From Bactericera cockerelli (Eukaryota; Arthropoda; Insecta; Hemiptera; Triozidae), in contig JAMCCL010000113.1 of the NCBI GenBank assembly GCA_024516035.1, positions 1 to 64,000 on the forward strand: a stretch of DNA of 64,000 nt, in the 5' to 3' direction. This document shows positions 1 to 12,300 of the stretch, piece by piece (the first letter of the stretch is position 1; the number at the start of each line of letters is the position of its first letter). A model generated the notes under the pieces. It searched no databases. It had not been told where the DNA came from and saw only the letters and a list, made by a program, of their open reading frames with translations. The position numbers and the translations under genes were made by a program.

Positions 1-1404
1 GATTCCGCCCGGGGGCCTTTACCACTGAGCAACCGGGGACGAATAGTCTTCCTTTTCTACCCTAAAATTTCGACTCTTCAAAATCCTCGTTTCCCCAAGG
101 GACTTACGTTCCTCCATAACCGACGGGAAACGGAAAAAACATGACGTCCTTTCCCCCGGAGAAGGGTATATCTACCACTTAACAAAAATCCATACTGATT
201 CGACTTCCTCGATTGTAGGAATCATCTTTACAGAATTTTGATGGTTTATAAAAAAACAAATTATTCCAATTACTCGGGATTGGTATTGATTTGACGGGAC
301 CAACCATTGCTGCTCGTGGGGTTTTTTTGTTTTTTTTTCAAAGTTAAATCCTTGAAAATCGTAGTTGAGATACCAAGGGACAACACCTTGTTTTTTTTCC
401 CGGCACTACAAAATTTATGCCTTTTTAACCATAACAACATTCATTGTCATCAAACACAATATTCATGTCATCAACACACATTTTTAAACCCACCAGCAAC
501 ATTTACATAAGAAAACCCAAAAAAATTCATTTAGAAATCACCCGAACCTCTAAAGCGATTCATCAACTAAAAAATAAATCAATGATTTAAAATCCAAAAA
601 CCTCTATAATATAATAATCCTATTATTTTTAATCTAAATTTTTTCTCCTGAATGTCTGAATATATTGGAACTATCACAACAAAGTAATCCCTGACGAAAA
701 TTTTTAGGATTTTTCACGTTTTTAAAAAAAACCGTTCTCCCTAGCCTCTCCCTACCCTCCTTTTAAAAATTTAGTCTCCCAACTATTTCACTGGTCTTAA
801 TCACTAGAGACAGTCGACTGTCCACACTGCTATTAGTGACAGTGTCACCTGTCTGGCATACGAGTGTTTAGTGATAAACCTTGATCCACTGTTATCAGGG
901 CCCTGCACCGACTACACGTAAGTTTTGTTTAATAAATTTTGGGATAGAATTTTTTAAACTTAAGTCAAACTTAGGTATTGATTTTGGGTTTATTGTTATA
1001 ATAGGTAAAATTAAGAATTGACTCAAATTTGTGAATCCAATTTTGTCTGGTAATTTAATTTTTTAGAGTCAGGGGGGGAATTTTAGGCAAAAATTTACAA
1101 AAACGTTTTATATTTCTACATGAAAAGTGTATGATTATAAAGAAATTAAGCATTGATGTTTTTTTAAAAAAAGAAATAAGAACTTGCCTGATCCGATTTT
1201 TTTTGATAAAATTAATGACAAAAATTGGTTTAATTTTGTATTTTGAGAAAGTTGCTAATAGCTTAGTTAGTTTTTTTCGAGAACTTTGATTTTTTCGTGT
1301 GGCTTAAATTTTCCCTGTCTGACCGGACTAAATATTAAGAAGTAAACGCTGCCAGTCCATAATCTCTAGTCTCTAGGTCGCAGATTTTTTTTAGTTTTTT
1401 ATTT
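1..1404. other. AT-rich gene-free stretch
   Basis: No exon with recognisable conservation, no tRNA-like box and no terminal-repeat structure was found on either strand. Short open frames here are low-complexity and homopolymer-driven. A degenerate stretch around 780-910 is less AT-rich but was not identified. Confidence 0.5.
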
Positions 1405-2416
1405 TTTTTTTTTAAGATGATGTTTCACAGCCTTTTTACTTCCGAGAAATTTTCTAATATTAGAAATCGGAAGTATTGTGTTCGTTTTTGTAAAAAAAAA
1501 TATTTTTTTTGCTCCGATTTCAATTTTTTCATATTCTGGACGTTTCATAACCTACTGAGTAAATTTGGTTTTGTGTCCTCTGTCGTTCTGTCCTCTGCGG
1601 TCTGTTAAAACGATTCCTTGTAACGCGCAAATCTCGGAAACTACTCAAAACCGATTTTGATGAAATTTTGTACACATCTAGGAGACATTCTGTAGAGGGT
1701 CCCATTTTAAATTCATCGAATTCGTACTAGCGGTTCTTGGTGATAGAGACCATGCGCCGACCACTAACTTTTTACTTAAACGCTTATATCTCTGAACGGT
1801 ACACCCGATTTCGATGAAATTTTTTAAGAATATGCAATTATTGTTTTACATAGGGTTTTTTATTTTATTTTCAAAAAAATTATAATTTAAATTTTGAATT
1901 TTTAAAAATTCCAAAAATGTTGACAAAAAAGTAAAAAAATAAGGACTACGACTTGCCGATACAGAATTTTTTGTGGAATCTAGAATGTAAAAAAAAAAAT
2001 ATTCTACCTATAAAACAAATTTAAGAAAATCGGTGGGACCGTTTTTGAGATACAAGTAATTTTCCTATAAAATCTCAAAATTGCACGTGTTTACAATGTA
2101 AGCAACCACAGGGAAATTTTGTGTCCATAATTGGGAGTGTTTTTTATTTCGTAGCCATGAAACAGGAGATACTGTAGACGCTTGTGGGCTGTGTTGTAGC
2201 TTGCCCAACCCGTAGTATGCCTCCCCTCTGATGGGCGAGAAGTGACACAATATTTCCCATTAAGGTGCTGGGTCAGCACGAGCGCACCGGAAGGTACCCA
2301 TTACAAAACAACTGTGGCCAAATTTTGAATACAAATTTTTGTGGTACGGGGATCGAACCCCCGGGGCCTTCCGCATGGCAAGCGAGTGCTTAACCACTGC
2401 GCTAATCGCGCGCTAT
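1405..2416 (-). repeat. tRNA-derived SINE (family A), split by a later insertion
   Basis: Read on the - strand, the tRNA-like head lies at about 2340-2416, with an A-box-like TTAGC.CAGTGGTTAAGC and a B-box-like GGTTCGA/GATCGAACCC. The SINE body follows to about 2143. The expected 3' tail (TTTCACAGCC motif plus poly-T on the + strand) is displaced to 1405-1435, so about 0.7 kb of another repeat has been inserted into it. The same SINE is nearly intact at 32447-32771. Internal promoter boxes mark it as a pol III-derived retroposon rather than a tRNA gene: the body continues well past the tRNA-like part. Confidence 0.7.
1436..2142 (+). repeat. Interspersed repeat with hairpin head (ACTTCCGAG...CGGAAGT)
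   Basis: About 700 bp that recurs in reverse complement at 17227-17953 and, badly degraded, at 4066-4345. It opens with an imperfect palindrome (ACTTCCGAGAAATTT, then AATCGGAAGTATTGTGT). It carries a CTGT-rich segment and motifs such as GATTTTGATGAAATTTTG. No open reading frame is conserved among the copies. The family looks like a non-autonomous transposable element; the class is unknown. Confidence 0.65.
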
Positions 2417-2900
2417 ACACAATAAAGATACTGACAAAAAACAACAGATTGCCTGAATTACTTTTCTACTCTTTTTCTTATCTTGGGCTATTTCGTGAAG
2501 ATATCACCACAGGGGTTTTAGGGGGGCGTCATCAATAATGATTAATTATTACACGGGGGCTCATTTCCAATTTCTAGCATTTAATGCTCTAATTTAATTC
2601 CTACTAACAAGGGCCATCAGGACCATGTCCATAAAACGGGGTTATAGTCATCTGCTTTTCTTTATTGAACTTTTGCTCACGGGATTCTCAAGCAAGGAAA
2701 GTACTATGTGTTGTGTGCTTTTACACCACCAACTCAGTTCCATTCAGTTATTCAAAATGCAACAGTAAAAAAATCTAACTTCTATCCTTCTACATAAAAA
2801 AAATAACACCAAATTTTACATTATTCATAATTTAAGGTATCTACTGACTAAGGGAAAACCCGACTTTGTAGTAACCTAGAAAGAAATACCACTAACTAAA
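2417..2900. other. Gene-free stretch
   Basis: No exon, RNA gene or terminal-repeat element was recognised here. It separates the SINE from the homopolymer-rich block. Confidence 0.4.
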
Positions 2901-5900
2901 AGTAAAAAAAACGTAGGTACTGTAAAGGAATATGAGTTTTGTTTCCCCTAGCTGGGCCCAGGTACAGGAAATGCCCCCTACAGCTGTTTCAATGATTTTT
3001 TTCTCTTAATTCCCCTTACTGAATATGGCCTGGAAAATCACTTTGCCTCTCACACTGAGTCCAAAGAAAAAGAAAAGCATCGCAGTTACAAGAAATCATT
3101 GATCCCATTTAACTTTGCTCAAAAAATTCTTTGTCAAAATTAAAAGGTTCTTCTTGATACATACATTGGTAATTTTTAAAAAAATTTTTGTGTTTAATTC
3201 CCAAAACCCAAATTCCAAAAAAATTTTTAAAATTTTCACTGTTTTTTTTTGGTTAGAACATTTGGTAGAACCAAAAACTCAATTTTCGAGATTTTCGAAA
3301 ACTCAAAAGGGGAAAAAAAATTTTAAAAAAAAAGTTACCGTAGGGAAATTTTTACGCTTGTCACTTGCAGGACAGCCATGACCAAAAAACCTCTGGTTTC
3401 ATCCTCAACCCTTTTTGTGTTTTTTCCTGAAACCCAAGCAAATCGGGGGGGGACCAAAACAACCCCGAAAAATAATAGTTCTACCGTTACTTTTTTGTAG
3501 GGGGATTTTAAAAATTTTCTTGTTCCGCGCAGGTACAGCTAAGCCCCATGGGCTATGGGGAATAGAAGGGAAAAAAAAAATTTCCCCGGGGGTGAATCTC
3601 TCACAGCTTTGGGCTCTTTCCATCAAAACCAATTGGAGAGGTGTTTTTACTTTTAAAAATAAAAAAAAAAAAAAAAAATAATGGATAAAAACCTTCAAAA
3701 AAGGTCAAAACAATGCAAAAACCAAGTTTAAAGTAATTTACATCTGAATTTTTTTTTTTATTTTTGTTTTAAATCGGGAAACCTTTGGATATTTAACGGA
3801 TGATAAAAAAGGGGGTCAAATAACCTACCTTATTTCTTGTGTACGTACTAAAACGTTCATTTATCTTAATAATTCTTTTTTTTTTGTATTTTTTAATTTC
3901 AAGTTTTTGGGTTTAGCCCCATAAAAAGTACTTATTCATTCTTAGTGTTTTTTAAACATGAAATGCTTGGCCACAAAGCAAGCCATGTCCATTTTCCTTG
4001 ATCTTATCATGATTTTTTTCTTACTACAGTAATTTTTTATAAAAAATTACTTCCAAAAATTTTAAATTAAAATGGGAAGTATTGTGTTCGTTTTTGTAAA
4101 AAAAATATTTTTTGCTCCGATTTAATTTTTTTTTTCTATTTCGGATTTAAAAAACCTCCTGACAAATTTTTTTGTTCCGCTGTGTCTGCGGCTTCTTCTT
4201 TTGTCTGTTAAAAGATTCCTTGTAACCGAAATTGGGAAACTACTTGCCCGATTTTGATAAAATTTTGACACACCAGGAGACATTCTGTAGGGCCCATTTT
4301 AAATTCACGAATTCGTAAAGGGCTCTGGGAAAACCCCATCCCTCCACAAACTTTTTACTTAAATCTTAATTGTGAAGGTATTTTTTGTAAAATTTTAAAT
4401 GTAAAAAAAAAAGGTTTTCTACCAAAAAAAACAAATTTGAAAAAAAATTTTTTCCGCCTTTGGGGAAAAAAAGAATTTTTATAAAAAACCAAAAAATTCG
4501 CCGGTACAAATGTAAACAAACAGGAAGTTTTTGTGTTCAAATTGGCATTTTTTTTTTTTTAATACGGGGGAAACCCAAAAAAGTATCCACGACTTAAATT
4601 TATATATTAGCTTTTTTTTCACAGCTAAAATAGGGGGGTACCGGGGGGGGGAGGGGGGGGACCGCCCCCCCCTAGGAAACCTCAATATATGCAACTGGGA
4701 AGGGGGAACTTAAAAATTTTATATGATTTTTTTTTGAAAAAAATTTTTCGAGAAAAAAAAAAACATTTAAAACCCTTAAAATAAAAAAAAAAGGTTTTTA
4801 AAAAAGGGAAAAAAATTTAAAAAAACCCTAAAAAAAATATCAACTTCCCCCGGCTATTGTAAATTATGAGGGGCTCCAATGGGGAAAAGGGGCGAGAAAA
4901 GGGCCTTTTTTGGGGCTGTCAGTTAAACGGGGGCCACCCCCGGGGGATAATGGCCGCTTTGGATTAGTGTTTGGGGGCTTTCGTCACCCACTAAATCGAA
5001 TTGGGGCCCAAATTGGGCCTTTTTTTTGGAAAACCTATTGCCGCAACTCCTTCTTGTTGAATGAATTTTCATTATAAATATAAAGGGAAAAAGGTTGGGG
5101 GCCTTTTTTTTTGGTACCAAAAATTTTTGGGCCCCGCCGTTCACATTACCCCAAAAAGGAATTTTTTTTTTTTTTTTGTGCCATTTTGCCCTGCCCTTTG
5201 GTACCTCTAGCCAAAAAGGGCATTTAAAATTTTTTCTAAAGTAAAATTTTTTTCGGGAAAAAGCTTTATCGGGGGCCCAGCGGCGCAAAGGGGCTGAATT
5301 TTTTTTCTTTTTTTTCCTAACTCGGCTGTGTTAAGACAAAAGGGAAATTTTTTTGCGTTAGGTTTGTACAACAGGGACAAATAAATTTATAAAAACACTT
5401 TTTAAAAATTTTAAAAAGATATTCAAAAGTTTGCTAGTAAAAAATGGGTTTTTTTTTAAAACGGGGATCAGCACCATAAAATATCGCACACAGTGTTACA
5501 TATCGTTTTTTTTCCTTACACGCAAACCCCCAAAAATAAAATTCCCCTTAAGCCCCAAAATCATTAATTTAAGGCGACGATTAAAAGTTTTTTAAAAAAC
5601 CCCTTTTAAGGCAGAAGGAAAAAAAAGGGGGTTTTAGGTTAGGGGGACGGACTCCATGGATTTTCCCACATTTTTTTTCCAAAAATTTTTAAAAACCTGT
5701 TTTTAATTTTTTGAAATTTTTTTTTTAAATTATTTAAAAAAAAATTTTTTTGTGATTTTTCCGGGCCGTTTTCCCCGGGGTATTTTAAACTTAACAGGGC
5801 ATTTCATATCGTGAACCGGAAAATTGTCATACAAGAATTTTTTTAAAAAAAAGCTTCATATAAACCCTCCATTGGGGGGGGGGCCGTTTTTTTATTAAAA

Positions 5901-6850
5901 TTTTCGGAAAATTTTAATTTCCCAAAAAACTGTAAAAAAATTTTTTTAAAAAAACCTATTATAAATTCATTCGATCGCATTGACCGGAAAAGAAAAATGC
6001 CAAAAAGAGTAGGGGGGGGACAATTCCCAGTTAAGGGGCCAAAAAATTTTAACCAAATTTTGGGCAAATTTTTTGCGTCAGCCTGTTTTTGCCGGGTTTT
6101 TTTGGGGGGTTAATTTTAGTAAAAAAATTTTTTTTTTAAAAAAACACAAATTTTTCTATTTTTTTCCATTAAAAAAATTTTATTTTTTTTTTAAGGGGGA
6201 AATAGGCAAAAAATAAAGATTAAAAAAATAAAAATAGGTCAATTTTTTTTTTTTTTTTTTGACCACTTTTGACCTTTGACCAATGTGTTGCATATTAAAA
6301 GCTTTTCTCTAAAAGTTGCAATTAAAAACTTTTTTTTTTTTTAAAATCGGTCAAGGTGGGTCAATATGGTCAATAAAAATTTTTCGTTAGGGGCTTTTTT
6401 TTAAGTTTCGACCTAAAAAAAGGGCTCCCCCAAAAAGTACTACCCAAATGTTCGATCGCATTTTTGATTCGCAAAAAAATTGGGGTTTAAAAATATTATA
6501 AAAAGATATTCCCCGCGACGAACGGATTTTACCAAAAAACCCAAAAAATCGCTTTCGATTTTAATTTTTTTTTTTTTTGAAATTAATTTCATCAAAAAGT
6601 TTAAAACTTTTACCTGTATTCCATTAAAAATAAAAAGCCTGTTCAAAATATTTTTGAGAGAGAAGAAAACTTTTGTATTCGTTGTAGTGTAGGACAAATT
6701 ACAAATAAATTTTTCCATTTTCTTGGGGGACCTTTGGATTTAAACAACAACAAAACAAATCCTTCCACTCCCTTTTTTTCCGCCCCCAAAAGGCCCCCCC
6801 CCCCCTTTCGACAGGGATACTTAGTTGCCCCCCCCCTGAGCGGATGGGTA
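2900..6850. other. Homopolymer-rich block, probably low-quality consensus
   Basis: Runs of G, C, A and T of 6-18 bases occur every few tens of bases (for example the G/C runs at 4630-4672 and 5870-5885), unlike the rest of the window. The repeat copy at 4066-4345 can be lined up with its relatives at 1436-2142 and 17227-17953, and it differs mainly by lost or stretched homopolymers and small deletions. This is what an uncorrected long-read consensus looks like. No gene call is defensible here, and any 5' exon of the downstream GH27 gene falling here would be unreadable. Confidence 0.65.
4066..4345 (+). repeat. Degraded copy of the 1436-2142 repeat
   Basis: It shares GGAAGTATTGTGTTCG, GATTCCTTGTAAC, CAGGAGACATTCTGTAG and TTTAAATTCA..GAATTCGTA in the same order as 1470-1740. 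Many single-base gaps and altered homopolymers lie between these blocks. Whether the decay is biological or a sequencing artefact is discussed in the findings. Confidence 0.6.
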
Positions 6851-7788
6851 CCCCATGCTAAGAATATTGATAGTGAGAAGTGGTTAGATTGATGAAAAAA
6901 GGGGTGACAGAAAGATTAACTAAGGAAAGTAAAAATTGAGAACTAGGTAGCTAAAATTTCGTATCTTTACTATCTCGTAACAATATAAGTTACCTTTGGA
7001 ACACTTTATAAATTATTTTTTCATCTAAGTTTTTCTGTTTTTCACAAAGTGTTCAATTCTAAAGGTATGCTTAGTTAGTTTTGGGAGATATCGTGCAAGT
7101 AGGTTTTGCCAATAAGCAGAGGGTGTTTCAACTGACAAGGAAGTATGCCAAAAAACAAAGAGAAAAGTAAGCGGAGTACAGTAAAGACAGCCAATGTGAC
7201 AACATCTATGTAATTTAGTCAGAAATATTTCTTCCAAGGGGCAGAATCTAACCCACAACTACAAGTCACCCATGCCGCCAAATTCAACCATTGCCTCACT
7301 TCTGTAATTACCTTGACTTATGGCAATAAAAAATCGCAGGTGTAACAAGGAGTTGTCAACTGTGCCAACCAAATTACTGATAATACGGGTTTAATGTTTA
7401 GTAGGTTACCTATCTTACTCAGATAAAAATAAGCAAACCATGATGGCCACATTGCGAATTTAAAAGGACTAGATACCAAATCGAACCTAATAAATCAATG
7501 GGTTTATCTGAACAGGACGTTAACTACTGTAGAGAGATTTGTATAATGAGGAGTAAGGTCCCGCTACCGGGCACCTTAAAAAATAGAAGTGAATACATTT
7601 ATTTAAAAAATATACACTAAAAAAGGCTCTGTTGAAATGCTCAAAACTTTTCACTTTATTTTTTCATTACTTAGTTACATTAATTATGTATGCAGAAAAA
7701 CGGTGATTTTTTCACAAAACTAATTTATTATTAGATAAATTATTACTTATACCAATTAAGATATTAAATAATTTGACATCTCTCATAG
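6851..7788. other. Sequence upstream of the first readable GH27 exon
   Basis: Sequence quality recovers here. I saw no signal-peptide exon on the + strand that could be joined with confidence to the exon at 7789, and no other gene. The promoter and first exon of the GH27 gene may lie here or further upstream. Confidence 0.35.
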
Positions 7789-9323
7789 CATCCTGAGAAT
7801 GCTGAAAGCCTCATATTCCCCCTCCTCCGGGGGTCTCTCCCACTGGGTGAGCCATGGCTGGGCTTGGACAATGGGTTGGCTCGCACTCCGCCCATGGGCT
7901 GGATGGCTTGGCAGAGGTACAGATGCAACGTGGACTGTGTCAACTACCCGGATGACTGTATCAGGTGAATTTCTTTACAATATGGGCGAAAACTGATGCT
8001 AATGACGTCACTAGCTCGATCAACTATAACCTTTTTAGAATCAAATTGCTTATTAATTTAATTAATTGTAATGTATCAATAAAGCCCCAAAATGGGGTTT
8101 ATATTTTAAAAAAAAACTAGCCCCCTCAATAAGACGGCGGGCTTTAGCCGGGGGGGCGGTAGTTCGAGTAAAAATAGGTGCAAAGTTAGTAGTTGAGTTT
8201 GAGAAATTGTGATTAACTCACCAAAAAATGCAAAAGGGGAGTACGTCGCAATTTGCTTTATTTTTTCTGCCAGAAGTACTTAACAAATTTCCCAAAAAAT
8301 AATAAAGTCGGTGGGTTCGAGCCAAAATCAAATACAACATTTTGTTTTCCTGCAGAAAAGGTCTTTTATTTCACAAATTACAGTAAATTTTAAGCCTGGG
8401 GTTTATGTTTTTTTTTAAGCTTTATTAGGAGGGCAAAATACAATGGTAAAAGTTAAAATTAAGAAAAAAAAAAAAAAAAAAAAAAAAAAAACAAACAAAA
8501 ATGCAAATAAATAAGAAAAAAAGAAAATAAAAATAAAGTCCTACCCAAAGGACGGGGTTATTGCCTGTGGAAATCACTCGAGATTAACACAAATATGACA
8601 ACCTCTTTCTCATTCCCCAGTGAAAAACTGTTCAGGCGGATGGCAGACGCCATGGTAGCAGAGGGCTACAAGGCGGTAGGCTATGATTTACATCATCATA
8701 GACGACTGCTGGTCGGAACTGCGACGGAGTTCCTCCGGGAGACTGGAACCGGACAAGAAACGCTTTCCCAACGGAATCAAAGCCTTGAGCGATTATGTAA
8801 GTGCGAAAAGAAAAAGAGAAAAAAAAAAGATAATTTATTGCATAATTTGCCCTGAAGTAATGCGAGAGTGGTCCCGGTACACAACATTTTTACTTTCCTT
8901 ATCCTATACTAAGGAAAGTATTGTATTCGTCGAAATTTTGATCCACCCAGTTTTTCACATTTCTGGACGAATCATAGCCTCCGGATACCAAAAAAGTTGT
9001 TTCAGCCATTGGTCCGTGCGTCTGTCTGACTGTAAACAGAATATGTCGAGAACGGTAAGAGCTAGAGACTTGAAATTTGGTATGCACATTAATTTTATGC
9101 ACCAGACGAACCACGAAACTTTTGGTTGAAATCGGCCGCAAATATTGGCCACAAGCGCCGCTTCTTTGAATTGGCTAAAGATACAAAAAAATTAGAGAAT
9201 AATATTTTCTCGGATTAAAAAAATAATAGGGATTCACTCCGATCATTTTTTTGATATCTTGAACTTTTTGGAACCCGGCCCCAATTTACCGTATTTTGGG
9301 GGGACCCGCTTGGACAAACCCCC

Positions 9324-9374
<51 letters not shown>

Positions 9375-12300
9375 GGTGTTTATTTTTTTATCACCACGAT
9401 AATTTTATTGGGTTAGTTTAAAGTTAAGGAGATGTATGAGAGTGGATATTTCCCGGTGAGACAGTAAATGATTTTTTAGGGCAATATTTATAAACTTTCC
9501 CTAATTCTGAGGAGACCCTTGTCTAAAAATCATCAGGGCATCTCATCAATTTTCTCTGTCATAGTAAAGCTATTTTTACTCATGGCCTTCCTATATTTTC
9601 AAGAGAGGTTTATGAGAGTTGCACTTCGGTCCAGTTTGGCCATATATTTTATAAACATGTAAAAACTACTACCGAAAAATTCAAGAACTGCATGAACAAT
9701 GACAGATACAACATAATTAGAAACTTTTCAAAAAGGGGTCTGGTGAACTTCTCTTACGTTTCTATTAAGATCTTCTATAAAAAGATAAATTTTGAATATC
9801 AAAATGTAAGTATATGGCGAAAGATATTCTGATGGGCGTGCAGATGATCTGAGAGAATTAGAACCTGCTAGCATGACAAACCAAGTCTTGGACACGACAC
9901 GGGATAAGAATCTATAATGTTGATTAACTTTTGTACTTATATTACCAACAAAACTAAATAACTTCATTTAGGTTCACAGCAAAGGTCTCAAGTTCGGTAT
10001 CTACGGAGATTACGGCACGAAAACTTGCGCGGGATACCCTGGTACCATTGATAACATGAAACTAGACGCGCAGACCTTTGCGGAGTGGGAGGTGGACTAT
10101 GTGAAACTGGATGGCTGCTACGCCAGTGTCTTCTCCATGGACGAGGGTAAGTTAGAGGATAGCGAGGGGTAAGTTAGAGGATAGCGAGGGATAAGTTAGA
10201 GGATAGCGAGGGGTAAGTGGTCTGACAGGACTACCAGATTAAGGTTTCACTGAATGTTCTGTATAGTATACTATGCTATCCTTTGGATGTTAATAAAATG
10301 ACAATTTCTCCATTCATACTTTCTATCAAGTGACTGAAGTCTATCTGATTCTTTACCCACTACTTTTATCTCTTCACTTTTCTTATTTGGCTAACGCCTT
10401 AACCTCTGCGCCTTGTGGCCGTAGTGGTTAAGGCGCTCCTCAGGCGCAGGGATCCGTTCCTTTGAAACTATTCTCACCTATAGTTGAGACTTTCATCACA
10501 TAGTAAAGGCACCAAACCAACTCCTGAGATAATATAATTATACTGTTTTAAACACTACTGTCTTAAACGGGCAAAATAAATAAATGTCTATTATTCTAAA
10601 TAATTTGTAGAAAAAACACTTCGCTTTTCTGTTTTAGTTAATTTTCAAGTAAAACATGTTTTCAAGTAATGATTTAGATTTTCATTTGTTTTATCAAGAA
10701 TTGTTGTAACAATAAAAGTTCTTCTTGAGACCTTCTATAATTCAATTGTTTAATATCTAATATTAGTATATGTATTATCCAGGCGCACAAAAATGGGCTA
10801 GGCTAGTGCAGACTGAAAGCGGAATATTTATGTTAGATAAAATTAATTAATTCAAAAATAGTACATGTAATTTTTTATGCTATTCCTTTTTTTACCAGAG
10901 GAGCATTGTCACATAATATATATTCTCTAAGCGGATCCTTTAAAATCTAGTTTGTCACTTCATTTCTTGCTCGGGGCAGAATAAAATATTGACAAAAATA
11001 TATTGATACAGGATTAACGGTACTTATTTCTTTCTGTACTAATTTCTTATAATGAAAATAAAATAGAATGTATGTATCTACGAATGAAGAAAATGTACTA
11101 AGGGGAGTCGAGTAAATAATAAAAGTCAATTTCAATGAAAATAAATAACAAGATAAAACATTGAGTTTTCGCCTTAGATTTATTTATTTTGGGTTGTACT
11201 CGATATTTCGCTGTTACAAAAGTAATTGATAGACATAAAGAGAAAGGTATTGAGAAGTATTGTGGAAATTTGATTCATTAAATTATTATTAAACATCAAA
11301 TAATTATATAGATACATGGAAATTTTAACTATTCTAAGTGTAACTCTAAGAGCTCTGTTATAACAAGATAATAATTATTATAGGTTAAACCACGAGAGGA
11401 TTATGAACTGTAGCATAGTTTTTCGAACAATTCTTCAGTTAGTTCGTAACAGATCACTTTATTCATAAACATACCTTTTTATTGAAAATATGTAACTTTT
11501 CATAGTTATAGTAGGTAAAGATAGACCAAGGAAGTTGTCACCTGTCATTGTATTTCACAATTTAAATTTTAGGTAGGTATTGTGATCTCATACATTACTG
11601 TCTAATCCTAGTGTCAGGTTATGGTGGCAAGGTACTTGATTGCTTACAATAGCTGTTCACTACTCTGGGCTGAGAGATCTAAGAGTTTCCATGCTGCTCT
11701 AGGATTCAGTTCATTCATATCACGGCACAGTACCCATAGGTGTTGAACTCGCAGGATTTTGTCAGGATCACCATCTACTACCTTACCTGCCTTATCTCTC
11801 ATGCACAGAATCTGTTGAGATAGGAAGCTAATGATAAGAACAGGTCCCTGTTCCATGACCTTACCCATGGTGAGATCTAAGTTATCAATGTCAAGAATCT
11901 TACTACAGAACTGATAACCCAATAGATGGGCTTGCTTGATAGGAGTGGAGAGAATATTGAAAGGACCATCATGACACCAGTCCTTGAGGATTTCCAAATC
12001 ACCTCTTATCATAGCCTCCATGACATTGGGGATGATGTCAATTTGGCACTGGTGGAGGAATTCTGATCTGTCAAAGTTAGGATCTATCTTGCAGATTTCA
12101 GTCAGTGTCTCCGAGAGTTCTGTTTTCTGGAAAAGGCCTCCTACTATATCAGTGACTTTATCGGTAATAAGGCGAGATGCTCGGACCATGGGATTGTTAC
12201 TCTCATCATACTTGACCTTCCAATCCATCACTCTATTCACATAGGGATTATTTTGTTTGAACTCTTGCCAACTCTGAGAGAACCTGGAATCCTTGTGAAG

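Noticed and set aside
4923..5288. 121-codon open frame on -
   Set aside because: It lies in the homopolymer-rich block, is low-complexity (Lys/Phe/Pro/Gly runs) and has no domain cues.
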